In this document: positions 1 through 8,903 of the stretch, in pieces
Layout of the letters: every line of letters begins with the position of its first letter
Position numbering within the stretch: position 1 is the first letter of the stretch
Translations under genes and position numbers: made by a program
Assembly: GCA_934636825.1 (NCBI GenBank)
Contig: CAKUBG010000003.1
Coordinates: forward strand, 1-64,000
DNA length: 64,000 bases
Origin: an uncultured bacterium
GTDB taxonomy: Bacteria > Vulcanimicrobiota > Xenobia > Xenobiales > Xenobiaceae
Reading direction: 5' to 3'
Notes under the pieces: generated by a model
Database searches by the model: none
What the model was told of the DNA's origin: nothing
What the model saw: only the letters and a program-made list of their open reading frames with translations

Positions 1-332
1 CTTTAATCGTACCCAATTTCGAAAAGCTCGAAAAGTGGGCTCAAGAACAGGATCTTAGCTTAAGTAGAGAAGAGTTGGTTAAAGATGTCAAAGTCGAAAA
101 AATGCTTTTGAGAGAGATCGCCGATTGTTGCCAGAGTTTTTCCGCTTACGAAAAAGTACGCCGCATAGCTGTGTTACCTCGCGAACTTAAAGCCAGTGAG
201 GGGGAGATTACTCCCACTTTGAAGGTCAAACGGCGTATAGTAAATGCCCATTTTGGCGATTTTGTCGAGGGTATCTATAATCGTCCCAGTGAAGAGACGT
301 TTGCCATACCGGAAGAAAAAACAACCAAGTAA
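1..332 (+). CDS. Long-chain acyl-CoA synthetase, C-terminal end (partial)
   Basis: The frame is open from the first base and ends at a TAA at 330-332; the 5' part lies outside the window. The visible 109 residues begin LIVPNFEKLEKW and contain EGEITPTLKVKRR near the end. Both are characteristic of the C-terminal lid of bacterial FadD15-type long-chain fatty acyl-CoA ligases, where the lysine in the TPTLKVKR stretch sits near the active site. The enzyme would activate fatty acids with ATP and CoA. The internal ATG at 75 is not a real start, because the homologous frame continues upstream of it. Confidence 0.85.
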   Translation, partial: LIVPNFEKLEKWAQEQDLSLSREELVKDVKVEKMLLREIADCCQSFSAYEKVRRIAVLPRELKASEGEITPTLKVKRRIVNAHFGDFVEGIYNRPSEETFAIPEEKTTK

Positions 333-435
333 AAAATCATTCTGCATGGTAAAGGCAATTGTGATATATTAGTTGAGCAGCTTCCGGTTTTTGCGTAGGA
401 AGCCCTCTAAAAGAGATAGGAGAGCGCAGGAGAGA

Positions 436-711
436 ATGGATCAGGCTAAATTAATCAACCAAAAACTCGACGGAGCACTTCGCAGTGCTTTATCCACCGG
501 AGGAAGCGAGCCCTTACAAGTTATCGTCCAGACTAAAGATGGACTTAAAGAAGAAGATGAGCGTCTGGTTACCAGTTTGGGCGGAAGAGTGAAAGATAAC
601 CTCTATATCATCAACGCTTTCTCGGCTGATTTAACTCCTAAGGCTATCGAAATGATGATTCTTTCCGATCGTATCGTCAGAATCTTCAGTGACGCCGAAG
701 TTCACGTATAA
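436..711 (+). CDS. Stand-alone subtilisin-propeptide (I9)-like protein
   Basis: I chose the ATG at 436 (91 aa) because an AGGAGA Shine-Dalgarno lies just upstream; a TTG at 373 would add 21 basic residues without a clear ribosome site. The protein reads as an I9/peptidase S8 propeptide fold: a first strand LQVIVQTKDG, a helix, then GGRVKDNLYIINAFSADL, and a closing helix and strand ending RIVRIFSDAEVHV. In subtilases this domain folds the protease and inhibits it. Here no protease domain follows and there is no signal peptide, so it may be a cytosolic inhibitor or a chaperone acting in trans. The family assignment rests on pattern recognition only. Confidence 0.6.
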   Translation: MDQAKLINQKLDGALRSALSTGGSEPLQVIVQTKDGLKEEDERLVTSLGGRVKDNLYIINAFSADLTPKAIEMMILSDRIVRIFSDAEVHV

Positions 712-728
712 ATTTTTACACTTAACTT

Positions 729-753
729 GACCGCCTCCAAACACTTGGCGGTC
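729..753 (+). terminator. Hairpin after the I9-like gene
   Basis: The 7-bp stem GACCGCC/GGCGGTC encloses an 11-nt loop just after the stop codon. A second imperfect hairpin (AAGCCGA/TCGGCTT, 769-806) precedes a run of seven T residues at about 813-819. Together they probably end the upstream transcript before glyS. Confidence 0.5.
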
Positions 754-835
754 GTATCTTTTGAGGATAAGCCGAGCTTCAGCTTTTATTAGGTAAGTTT
801 CGGCTTGGCCCTATTTTTTTGTTATTGGAGCTCAT

Positions 836-2185
836 ATGAAAAAGCAAACGCAGGAAGATCTGTTTGATAAAATAGTTTCCCTTTGTAAGAGGCGTGGTTT
901 TGTTTATCCCGGTTCCGACATCTATGGTGGATTGGCTAATTGCTGGGATTACGGCCCTTTAGGCGCTCAAATGAAGAAGAACGTCAAAGATATTTGGTGG
1001 CGTACCAATGTTCAGGAAAGAGATGATATGGTCGGTATCGATGCCGCCATTTTTATGCATCCCCGTACTTGGGAAGCCTCCGGTCACGTTCAGGCTTTCT
1101 CCGATCCTTTGGTAGACTGCCGCAAGTGCAATCAGCGTTTCCGTGCCGATGAGCTTACTCCCGACGCTGAATGCCCGGCTGGTGGAACTCACGATCTTAC
1201 TGAAGTCCGTCAGTTCAACTTAATGTTTGAAACTCAGATGGGCGTAGTTAAAAATGAGACTTCCCGCGTTTTCCTCCGTCCCGAAACCGCTCAGGGCATC
1301 TTTGTAAACTTTGCCAATGTACAGACTTCTACCCGTCGCAAATTGCCTTTTGGTATCGCTCAGATTGGTAAATCTTTCCGCAACGAGATTACCCCTCGCC
1401 GCTTCACTTTCAGAATGCGCGAATTTGAACAGATGGAAATTGAATACTTTGTCCGTCCCGAAGATGCCGACAGAGCTTTCAAGAGCTGGGTAGATTGCCG
1501 CTACGCTTGGTACAAAAAGTTGGGCATCAAAGAAGACAAGTTGCGTTTGCGTCAACACGAGCCCGACGAATTGGCTCACTATGCCAAGGGTTGCTATGAT
1601 GTAGAATACTTCTTCCCTTGGGGCTGGGGCGAATTGGAAGGTATTGCCAACCGCAGTGACTTTGACTTAACTCGCCACTCCGAATATTCTGGTAAGAGCT
1701 TAAGTTATTTCGATCCCGATACCAATGAGCATATTATGCCTTGGGTTATCGAGCCCTCCGGCGGTGTAGATCGCGCTACTTTCGCTTTCATTGCCGACGC
1801 TTATGACGAAGATACCGCTATTTCAGCCAAAGGCCAGGAAGAAGTGCGTGTTGTCTTGCACTTACATCCTCGTTTAGCTCCCGTTCAGGTAGCCGTGTTG
1901 CCTCTCTTGAAGAATAAGCCTCAATTAGTCGAAAAGGCCAAAGAGCTTGAAGCCAAATTGCGCCGTCACTTCTTGGTTGATTACGATGAGCGTGGCCAGA
2001 TCGGTAAGCGCTACCGCCGCTACGACGAAATTGGTACCCCTTGCTGCTTAACTGTCGACTTCGATACTTTGGAAGATGATACCGTAACCGTACGCGATCG
2101 CGACACTATGCAACAAGAGCGCATTAAGATCGCCGATTTGCGTCAATACCTTAACGATAAACTTTGCATGGATATGGAATTCTAA
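836..2185 (+). CDS. glyS: Glycyl-tRNA synthetase (dimeric class II type)
   Basis: 449 aa, of the single-chain homodimeric GlyRS type found in many bacteria and in eukaryotes, not the split GlyQ/GlyS form. It charges tRNA-Gly with glycine using ATP. The N-terminus has the GlyRS signature YGGLANCWDYGPLG, followed by a zinc-type CRKC cluster near residue 100. FLRPETAQGIF lies near residue 148, class II motif 2 (GKSFRNEITPR) near residue 180 and motif 3 (EPSGGVDRATFAF) near residue 305. The anticodon-binding domain occupies the last 110 residues. The start codon is preceded by TTGGAG. A strong terminator follows, so the gene is probably monocistronic. Confidence 0.96.
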   Translation: MKKQTQEDLFDKIVSLCKRRGFVYPGSDIYGGLANCWDYGPLGAQMKKNVKDIWWRTNVQERDDMVGIDAAIFMHPRTWEASGHVQAFSDPLVDCRKCNQRFRADELTPDAECPAGGTHDLTEVRQFNLMFETQMGVVKNETSRVFLRPETAQGIFVNFANVQTSTRRKLPFGIAQIGKSFRNEITPRRFTFRMREFEQMEIEYFVRPEDADRAFKSWVDCRYAWYKKLGIKEDKLRLRQHEPDELAHYAKGCYDVEYFFPWGWGELEGIANRSDFDLTRHSEYSGKSLSYFDPDTNEHIMPWVIEPSGGVDRATFAFIADAYDEDTAISAKGQEEVRVVLHLHPRLAPVQVAVLPLLKNKPQLVEKAKELEAKLRRHFLVDYDERGQIGKRYRRYDEIGTPCCLTVDFDTLEDDTVTVRDRDTMQQERIKIADLRQYLNDKLCMDMEF

Positions 2186-2208
2186 TAGCTTATCTATCAA
2201 GTAAAGAG

Positions 2209-2245
2209 AAAGGGCCTCTGAATTTATGTCAGAAGCCCTTTTTTT
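2209..2245 (+). terminator. Rho-independent terminator of glyS
   Basis: A stem of AAAGGGC...CTGA pairs with TCAG...GCCCTTT across a 7-nt loop and runs into a T tract, 24 nt after the glyS stop. Confidence 0.85.
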
Positions 2246-2290
2246 ATGGGAATTTTACCTTAAGCCAAAGGTTATTTAGCTTTTGGCAAC

Positions 2291-3079
2291 TTAGGGATTA
2301 ACAAAACCGCGCATTTGGTTAAACATAGAATCTTCCAGGCCGCAATTTATTTCCAGGCCTTTGTAAACGCGCATTTTCTTGTGAACGTCGTTTTCATAGA
2401 TATTGATCTTCTTAGGGAAGAAACGTCCGTCAGCCAGTTTGGTAATATCTTTATATTCGGCGCGTACCAAGATCTTTTGTTTGTCGCTTATACGGATAGC
2501 ATCCAATCTGAGCGGTACCAATCTTTTTGTGTCGATATAAACTGTTTTAGTATCGTTTTCATCTTGTGGATTTTCTATAAGAACTTCGACAGTTTCGACG
2601 TTATCGATAGTCTTTTTGCCTTTAATGGTATATTTTTTGCTGGCGTCGATAGGATATTTTTGAATATTGAAAGGTAAATTAAGCGTGCCGCTGGGCTGAT
2701 CCAGAGCTTTTTTAACTGGGTATTGGCCCATACTGATATAATGCCAAACGTTGATGCCGTCACGGATGATAATGGCTTCCTTTTTGTCCATAGGGCCACC
2801 GGGATCGTTAATAACAGCGTCAATGCGCAACTTGTTAGGAGCTTTAAAATAAATTTTATCGTTAGAACTTAAAACAAAAGCGTTGCTTTCACTGGAAAGA
2901 TCATAGCATTCCAATTCTATGACTAAGTCACGAATGGGCATAACGCCATTGGGAGAATACAGCGATTCTACTAGCTGACGTGCTTGGTTAGCTTGGGAGG
3001 CAAAAGCTGCTCCCAGACTTAGCATAGCCAAAGCGACAGCGGTTAGTGCCAAGGAAAATAAAGATTTGGCTTTTAACAA
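2291..3079 (-). CDS. LolA-like periplasmic lipoprotein carrier
   Basis: 262 aa. The start is a TTG at 3079 with an AGGTGG ribosome site seven bases upstream. The first 27 residues form a Sec signal peptide (KAKSLFSLALTAVALAMLSL) ending at AFA. The mature part shows the LolA/outer-membrane lipoprotein-sorting pattern of alternating beta strands: YFKAPNKLRIDAV, then IIRDGINVWHYISMGQYPVKK, and a later VPLRLDAIR strand. The family shuttles lipoproteins or hydrophobic ligands across the periplasm. Many lineages carry such LolA-like proteins with unknown ligands, so a true LolA role is not proven. It is divergent from the zinc-ribbon gene at 3295. Confidence 0.7.
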   Translation of the reverse strand: MLKAKSLFSLALTAVALAMLSLGAAFASQANQARQLVESLYSPNGVMPIRDLVIELECYDLSSESNAFVLSSNDKIYFKAPNKLRIDAVINDPGGPMDKKEAIIIRDGINVWHYISMGQYPVKKALDQPSGTLNLPFNIQKYPIDASKKYTIKGKKTIDNVETVEVLIENPQDENDTKTVYIDTKRLVPLRLDAIRISDKQKILVRAEYKDITKLADGRFFPKKINIYENDVHKKMRVYKGLEINCGLEDSMFNQMRGFVNP

Positions 3080-3294
3080 TTTCTTTCCACCTGCCCTTTT
3101 TCTTCTGAAATTCTTGTCCTACTTAGATTTTAGAAAATAAATAATGTTCCCTCTTTCAGCTAAGGAAGCTTAACTTCTCTTTAGATTTTGTCCGGAAGGG
3201 GAAGGAGCCATTTCGTTCGAAACTCCGAACCCATAGTTTTGCCGCTTCGAAGGTATAAACTCAACTTGCCTACTAAATTCGGAGGTTGATCTCT

Positions 3295-3804
3295 GTGTTC
3301 TGCGTAAAATGTGGTTTCGATAATGAGTCTGAAGCGAAAATATGTCGGAAATGTGGAGCAACCTTGCCGCGTTATGTCTCTGAAGCCGAAACTCAGGAAG
3401 AACCAAAAGTTGAGTCTCCGGTTATTAATGAGCGCTTACAAATTTTTGAAGATGCTGTCAATAAAGTCGGTTCCGGTGAATGGAGTATAGAAGAATTTGC
3501 TTCCTTCCTCGAAGATACGGCTGCTGTTTTGGCAGAAAAAGAACAGGGAATCCGCTCGATAGACATTCCGGAAGAAGCCGCCGACGACTTTAAAGATGAA
3601 TTGGATGTCGGCTTCGAAGGCATCAAACTTTATAACCAGGGTATGCAAGTCTTTTTTGCTTTTGTAGAAAACGAAGATCCCGCCCTTTTGGAAGAAGGAC
3701 TCGAACTAATACGCCAAGGTAACGAGCGTATCAACGAAGCTATGCGGATAAACCGTGAAAATCGCAGCAAATTAGAAGAATCTATAGGCGGGCCTTTCCT
3801 ATAA
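3295..3804 (+). CDS. Zinc-ribbon plus helical domain protein, paralogue 1
   Basis: 169 aa from the GTG at 3295, which has GGAGG at 3281-3285 at good spacing; the earlier TTG at 3286 abuts that site. Residues 3-21 form a double CxxC zinc ribbon (CVKC...CRKC). The rest is acidic and predicted helical: a first helix ERLQIFEDAVNKV, a middle SIDIPEEAADDFKDEL, and a terminal INEAMRINRENRSKLEE. The layout matches the protein at 17765-18259, including the D-[IV]-PE turn and the [NK]xAMR[IL]N motif near the C-terminus. The function is unknown; a regulatory or adaptor role is only a guess. Confidence 0.7.
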   Translation: MFCVKCGFDNESEAKICRKCGATLPRYVSEAETQEEPKVESPVINERLQIFEDAVNKVGSGEWSIEEFASFLEDTAAVLAEKEQGIRSIDIPEEAADDFKDELDVGFEGIKLYNQGMQVFFAFVENEDPALLEEGLELIRQGNERINEAMRINRENRSKLEESIGGPFL

Positions 3805-3843
3805 AGGCGGTTTGGCTTGTTAAAAATTAAGCCAAGCGCCTTT
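3803..3843. terminator. Bidirectional terminator between convergent genes
   Basis: AAAGGCG(G)TTTGGCTT pairs with AAGCCAAGCGCCTTT around a 10-nt AT loop. It sits between the stop of the zinc-ribbon gene and the stop of the convergent AMP-binding gene, and suits both. Confidence 0.75.
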
Positions 3844-3848
3844 ATCTT

Positions 3849-5465
3849 CTATCGCAACCTGTAACGCTGTAGCTTTCCTGTACTGGAACGGGGCAAATCA
3901 GGAACGAAATCGATCCATTTTATTTGCATATGCAAAGGCTGATTTTTGTTTGCTCTAATGCGTAGAGCCGTGGCCATTTCGCCGCTGGGCTCGATATTCG
4001 GTTCCAGTACGATGTAAGCTCTCAACCTCATTTTGTCATTGTTGTCTATAGCGCTAACTACGGCTGCTTGAGCTACTTCTGGCAAACTGAGCAAATTTTG
4101 TTCTACATCTCCCGGCGAAACCCAATGATCGTCAATAAACATCATATCTTCGCGTTTGCCGGCAAAGTAATAATAGCCATCCTCGTCCATGATACATTTG
4201 TCGCCCGTGTCTAACCAAGGGCCGATTAAAGCGCGGGTGGTTTTTTTGTGTTTATTCCAAAATCCGAGCATGGTAGAGCCGCCGTAGACGAGCAAATTGC
4301 CTATTTGTCCGGGAGCCACGTGTAAACCGTTTTTGTCTTCCAGACGAATAGAGTAACCGGGAGCGGCTTGTCCTAACGAACCGGCTCTAATTTGACCGGG
4401 TCGATTGGTGATATAGGCATATAACTCTTCTGTACTGCTCAAAGCGTTGATTATATCTAAATCGAATTTTTTCTTCCAACTAATCTGAGTTGCCAAAGTG
4501 AGTGGTTGGTTAGTGGAAATGCATGCTCGCAAGCTTGGCAAGCTTACCGATTCGTGTTGGCTCTCGGCGTCTTGTAAAATTTTATTATAAATATCTGGTG
4601 AAGAGAAAATAACTGTAGTCTTATGGGTGCGCATTTTTTCCAAAAGCTCGGCGCCGCTAGGTTCATCTTCCAACATTACTATAGAAGATCGGCTAAAGAG
4701 TGGAAAGAAAATGCGTTCCATTAAGCCTTGGCTGCTATATAAAGCTGAAGTGCTGATTATAATGTCATTCTCATCTAAATTGAGCACTTCTTTGGCATAG
4801 CTTAGGCTGGCATACAAAGGTGAGCGGTGGCTGTGCATAGTGGCCTTAGGAAAGCCTGCTGAGCCTTGGGTATAGACCCAAAAGGCTGTATCATCGCATG
4901 TTGTGGCTGCAGCAGCCAGTTCTGAATTTTGTTCCTGGCGCTCTTCTTGCATAGAAGCGCCTCCGGCTATTTCAGAGGGCTGCGCAGAAATAACTTCTGT
5001 TTTCCAGGGTAATTCTTGGCATAGCTCACGTACGGTAAGGAAATCTTCCGGATCTACTATAGCTACAGCTGCTCGCGATTCATCCAACAAGTAGCGCAAT
5101 TCATGTCTTTGCAATTGAGCAGGTAAAGCTACCGGAACGGCGCCTAATTTTATAGCTGCCAGAAAGAGCGAAACAAAATCAACGCTATCTTTTAACATAA
5201 GCAAGATGCGCCGCTCGATGCTGACTTTGTGCTTAAGCAAAAAATTTCCCGCTTGATTGACTAAAGCAGCCAGTTGCTTAAAAGTCATAATTTGTCGAGG
5301 GGAAACTATGGCAATATTGTCACCATTTTCGGTAATAGCAGCTTGCAATAAAAAATCGGCCACATTAAATTCTCTGGCAATATTTAAACTTAAAGCTTGC
5401 GGATTATCAAAATTGCGCGTACTGCCGACTATATTGTTGGGTGTATGCTCTGCCACTTGATGCAC
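3849..5465 (-). CDS. AMP-binding acyl/aryl-CoA ligase family protein (benzoate-CoA-ligase-like)
   Basis: 538 aa of the ANL adenylating superfamily. The ATP-binding A3 loop near residue 200 reads YTQGSAGFPKATMHSHR; the usual form is YTSGSTGxPK, so two small polar residues are altered. Core motifs follow: SSTEELYAYITN (A5 region), LDTGDKCIMDEDGYYYFAGKREDMM (A7/A8) and the C-terminal STGKLQRYRLR with the A10 lysine. The general plan, including the PGDVEQNLLSLPEV stretch, resembles benzoate- and hydroxybenzoate-CoA ligases. The substrate cannot be read from sequence. The start has AAGGAGTG upstream. The O-antigen-ligase-like gene lies upstream on the same strand with a 54-nt gap, so the two may be cotranscribed. 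Confidence 0.8.
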   Translation of the reverse strand: MHQVAEHTPNNIVGSTRNFDNPQALSLNIAREFNVADFLLQAAITENGDNIAIVSPRQIMTFKQLAALVNQAGNFLLKHKVSIERRILLMLKDSVDFVSLFLAAIKLGAVPVALPAQLQRHELRYLLDESRAAVAIVDPEDFLTVRELCQELPWKTEVISAQPSEIAGGASMQEERQEQNSELAAAATTCDDTAFWVYTQGSAGFPKATMHSHRSPLYASLSYAKEVLNLDENDIIISTSALYSSQGLMERIFFPLFSRSSIVMLEDEPSGAELLEKMRTHKTTVIFSSPDIYNKILQDAESQHESVSLPSLRACISTNQPLTLATQISWKKKFDLDIINALSSTEELYAYITNRPGQIRAGSLGQAAPGYSIRLEDKNGLHVAPGQIGNLLVYGGSTMLGFWNKHKKTTRALIGPWLDTGDKCIMDEDGYYYFAGKREDMMFIDDHWVSPGDVEQNLLSLPEVAQAAVVSAIDNNDKMRLRAYIVLEPNIEPSGEMATALRIRANKNQPLHMQIKWIDFVPDLPRSSTGKLQRYRLR

Positions 5466-5519
5466 TCCTTAAGGGATCTTAGGCTAAAAATTCACTCATA
5501 AAAAGCTTTTCCTTCAGCC

Positions 5520-7721
5520 CTATTGGGCTTTTGCTCCGGTTTGGCGTCGGGATTCTTGCTCTCTACGTTGCATAAATTCCTCGGCGGCATGTTTGGCCAA
5601 AGGATCAAGCCGCTCTAATTGACTCATAATTTGCTTAGCTTCTTGATCTTTGTGAGTGAGCAATAAAATAACAAAACGAGAATATAGAGCGGTTGGCAAA
5701 TTGGGAGTAATAGTTTCGATTTTATCTAAAACTTCGATGGCTTCAGGAAAACGCTGCAATTCAATTAAAAATTGGGCTTTGGCTACTAAGATGCGCGGAT
5801 TACGCGGATCTATACCCAAAGCTCGATTGGTTATTTTAAGAGCTTCTTCTAAACCTTGAGGAGTTTGGGCTAAAATTGAAGCCCAATTGAGCAAGGGAGC
5901 CGTCTTTTCCGGAGCAAAAGCTGCCGCTATGGAAGCGTATTCTACCGCTTTAAACAAAATTTTGTCGTCAGGTTCGGGAAGTACTTCAACGTAAACTTGA
6001 CGGAAAACTCTACTTATTTCCAAATTGTAATTCCAAGTCATCCAAGCCGGACTCAAAGCTGAAGCCAGTTCGTAGTAGGCGTTGGCTCGATCGTAAGTTA
6101 GCAAGATTTTCGAAATATTCTTATTAGGCTGATGGCTCAAAGTTTGAGCTTGGCCAAAATATTTATTCCCCAGAGCTCCAAAGCGCAAGCTGGCTAAATC
6201 CATCAAGGTCGCTATACTTACCAAACACATGACTATGCCAACTACTAAAATGCCCAAGCGGACTTGGCTACTCAATTGCCACAAATTTTCGTTAGGATCC
6301 CAGTTGGATGCGCTTTTTTCTGTTTGTTTACTTAGAGCGCTAATGGCGGCCATCATAAAAATCCACAGAATTGCTGCCGAAATAATGAAGCTGGTAAATA
6401 TATGGGCGATCCAAAGGGTGACAGCAGCGCTCAAAAAAGCTGCTTTGAGCGCTGCTGATTTGATTCGCAAGGCTGAATTGATAGCAAAACCTATGCTAAT
6501 AAGGCATAAAATCAAAGCTGGCCAGCCTGCAGTTGCTAAAGCGTGGAAAAATTGACTGTGGGTAGAAGTGGGAAGTGAGCCATGGGGACGTGTATACATC
6601 GGCTCTGAATCACGTTCGAGCAAATTGGCTTGTACCTGACCGTAAGGGCCTACGCCTGTCCAAGGAAAAGCGAAAGAAGTTTTTAAGGCCGATTTCCAAA
6701 ACCAAAGGCGAGCTTGCAAACTGGGATCGCTTAGATCCTTAAAGCTTTTAATTCGCTCAGTGATTGTGAGTTGTTTATGATTAACTTGTTGCAAGTTGCG
6801 CTCGCCGCAAAACATATAAGCGCTTGTAAATAAAGCTAAACCTAGCAGCAAGGTGATACCCGTTTCTATTACAGAGCGTTTATTTTTTGTACATAGCGTC
6901 ATGGTGGCAAACCAAACTGTCAGTCCGCCGACAAAGGCCAGCCAGGCTGCTCTGGTTTGGGTAAAAATCATGGCTAAAGCGCAGAAAAGCCAACCTATTA
7001 AAGCTAAATAACGAGACCAGGTTTTTTCGGTGCGTGCATAGATCCAAGATAAAGCCAAAGGCAAAACAGAAGCTATCCATACTCCGGAATAGTTGGGGTT
7101 GCTAAAAGTAGAAATGGTGCGTTCTTGCGATAAGTGAGGGTTATCCCAATTCATGGGATCACCGATAGGAAAGCCGAAAATTGTTATCCCTAAGGGAGTT
7201 ATCTTTTGTAAATAAGCATAAGCGCAAGCCAACAAACATGTTAGACTTAAACAACCTAGCAGATACCAAATATAATTTTCGCCTATACTTGCTTGTTCGC
7301 CTGTTGATGCATCGTCTTTGGGCTCGGCTGTCTGAACTTTATCATCCGTTTCTTCTGCAAATAGGCTATTCATCATGGATGAATGGAAAATGCTGTCCCA
7401 GGCCATAAGTAAAAGGGCGTTGGTTGCATAAAAAATGGTATATTCCAGTAAATTGAGTTCCAGACCAGCCCATATTCCGCTAGCAGCCATTACTGCATAA
7501 AACAGCGTTCCCACTTTAGTTAAAGAGCTTTGTGGCCAAAAATGCAATTTCCCGGCCAAACATCCGATCAACCAAGCGCCAATTACTAAGGCTGAACTCC
7601 ATAAGGCTATGGCCATTTTGGGCTCTTCTACACTGTCATAAAAGCCGGTCCAAGCCACCAATGGCATAATAGATATTAGAATAAATGTACCGGCATTTAA
7701 CAGCCAACGCAGCGTTTTCAT
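5520..7721 (-). CDS. O-antigen ligase (Wzy_C)-type membrane protein with C-terminal TPRs
   Basis: 733 aa. About a dozen hydrophobic segments span residues 1-500. A large loop near residues 330-400 carries WFWKSALKTSFAFPWTGVGPYGQ and then THSQFFHALATAGWPALI, the pattern of Wzy_C family polymerases and ligases that transfer undecaprenyl-linked glycans. Residues of about 540-720 form tetratricopeptide repeats (for example ALGIDPRNPRILVAKAQFL). Membrane O-antigen-ligase plus TPR fusions are common in several phyla and serve either glycan ligation or protein glycosylation. No glycosyltransferases or polysaccharide genes lie nearby, so the acceptor is unknown. Confidence 0.8.
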   Translation of the reverse strand: MKTLRWLLNAGTFILISIMPLVAWTGFYDSVEEPKMAIALWSSALVIGAWLIGCLAGKLHFWPQSSLTKVGTLFYAVMAASGIWAGLELNLLEYTIFYATNALLLMAWDSIFHSSMMNSLFAEETDDKVQTAEPKDDASTGEQASIGENYIWYLLGCLSLTCLLACAYAYLQKITPLGITIFGFPIGDPMNWDNPHLSQERTISTFSNPNYSGVWIASVLPLALSWIYARTEKTWSRYLALIGWLFCALAMIFTQTRAAWLAFVGGLTVWFATMTLCTKNKRSVIETGITLLLGLALFTSAYMFCGERNLQQVNHKQLTITERIKSFKDLSDPSLQARLWFWKSALKTSFAFPWTGVGPYGQVQANLLERDSEPMYTRPHGSLPTSTHSQFFHALATAGWPALILCLISIGFAINSALRIKSAALKAAFLSAAVTLWIAHIFTSFIISAAILWIFMMAAISALSKQTEKSASNWDPNENLWQLSSQVRLGILVVGIVMCLVSIATLMDLASLRFGALGNKYFGQAQTLSHQPNKNISKILLTYDRANAYYELASALSPAWMTWNYNLEISRVFRQVYVEVLPEPDDKILFKAVEYASIAAAFAPEKTAPLLNWASILAQTPQGLEEALKITNRALGIDPRNPRILVAKAQFLIELQRFPEAIEVLDKIETITPNLPTALYSRFVILLLTHKDQEAKQIMSQLERLDPLAKHAAEEFMQRREQESRRQTGAKAQ

Positions 7722-7752
7722 AAATTTAAGCCCTTTTGTCTGGTGAAAAATT

Positions 7753-7813
7753 AAGCCTCCTCAGTCCGAGACCATGGCTATTTTTTGCCAATTGCTTCGG
7801 ATAAAGGAGGCTT
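7753..7813. other. Inverted repeat between the nitroreductase and O-antigen-ligase genes
   Basis: AAGCCTCCT at 7753-7761 is exactly complementary to AGGAGGCTT at 7805-7813, with a smaller TGGC/GCCA hairpin inside. It lies downstream of the nitroreductase stop, reading on the minus strand, and may be a terminator, but no clean T tract follows. A second short repeat CGTCTG/CAGACG is at 7835-7864. Confidence 0.35.
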
Positions 7814-7877
7814 GCACTTAATTGAACGTGCCCCCGTCTGTATCACCTTTAGGGGAGGCAGACGATTAGCAATGGGA

Positions 7878-8903
7878 TTAGACTAAAAGCACATCGTCCA
7901 ATTTACGTCTGGCCGTCACTTTAGGCGGCTCGGTAGGATAGCCTATGCGCAAAATAAGTTGCGGCCAATCGGTCAGTCCCAAGAGACTTTGCAAGCGTTT
8001 ACGCAATTCTACTACAGGGATCGGCTGGTTGAGGAAGGAAGCTTGCAAGCCGTTGGCAGCGGCACTGAGCAAAACTCTTTCTACAGCTTGTCCACTTTGT
8101 ACCCAATCGCTGGGAGTGTCTGTAGGAGAAGTAATTACTCCCAAAAGGGTGGTCGCACAAGTGAGAGCCTGGTCGCCGCGGGCAAATTCGTCTGTATAGT
8201 TAAAAACTCTGTGGGTAAGAGGAGCCAAGATTCCGGCCACAGCGTTGGTATTGCCCATAGCATAACCGGGAACGCCGTCTTCGGAACGTCCGCTACTGCG
8301 CACCCAAGAAGCATATTCTTTTCTGGTGGCCAAATCTGCGCCCAAATCTTTATCGCCTTCACTAATCATGCCGGCTAAGGCCATTTGGGTACTATTAATG
8401 GTAATAGGTACAAACTCACAACCGTAAACTTTGGCAGCATTTTCAAAAAGCTCAATAAGTTCAGGTTTGACAATCTCTTCGCTGAAAGGTTTACGATAAG
8501 AATGGCGTTGCTGAATAGCTTTAAAAAGTTTGTTATCTTTACCAAATTCGCCGGTATTTTTCCACGTGATCTCAGCTACTAAATTCTCTTCAGAATTGGG
8601 AGGCATGATGACGGTTTCTTCCAAGAAACCAAAACGGCGCAAGGCTATGCGAAGATTGCATAGCGCTGCGCCGCATGAAATAATATTCTCTCTACCTAAG
8701 GGGTCGCGATGAGCTTGCATGCGCTCAGCGTCATGGAATAACTTAATAGTATTGCCATGCAACTTGAACATCCAAGGCTGGGCATTCCAAGATGAAGGCG
8801 CCAAAATAGCGTAATGAAGGATAAATGATACTTTCGTTAGATCGTCGGCATCTTTGGGGAAATCGTTCTCTGTGATATTCCTGGATTTTAATTTAGTGAC
8901 CAT
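7878..8903 (-). CDS. Acg-type FMN-binding nitroreductase family protein
   Basis: 341 aa. The N-terminal part has APSSWNAQPWMFKLHG and later RENIISCGAALCNLRIALRRFG, the markers of the Acg subgroup of nitroreductases, which are larger than the ordinary 200-aa enzymes. RHSYRKPFSEE in the middle and a C-terminal LLGLTDWPQLILRIGYP complete the two nitroreductase-like halves. Family members bind FMN, and some are stress-induced proteins that may sequester the cofactor rather than reduce nitro compounds. A role here is not deducible. It reads away from the HD-GYP gene across a long intergenic region. Confidence 0.8.
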   Translation of the reverse strand: MVTKLKSRNITENDFPKDADDLTKVSFILHYAILAPSSWNAQPWMFKLHGNTIKLFHDAERMQAHRDPLGRENIISCGAALCNLRIALRRFGFLEETVIMPPNSEENLVAEITWKNTGEFGKDNKLFKAIQQRHSYRKPFSEEIVKPELIELFENAAKVYGCEFVPITINSTQMALAGMISEGDKDLGADLATRKEYASWVRSSGRSEDGVPGYAMGNTNAVAGILAPLTHRVFNYTDEFARGDQALTCATTLLGVITSPTDTPSDWVQSGQAVERVLLSAAANGLQASFLNQPIPVVELRKRLQSLLGLTDWPQLILRIGYPTEPPKVTARRKLDDVLLV

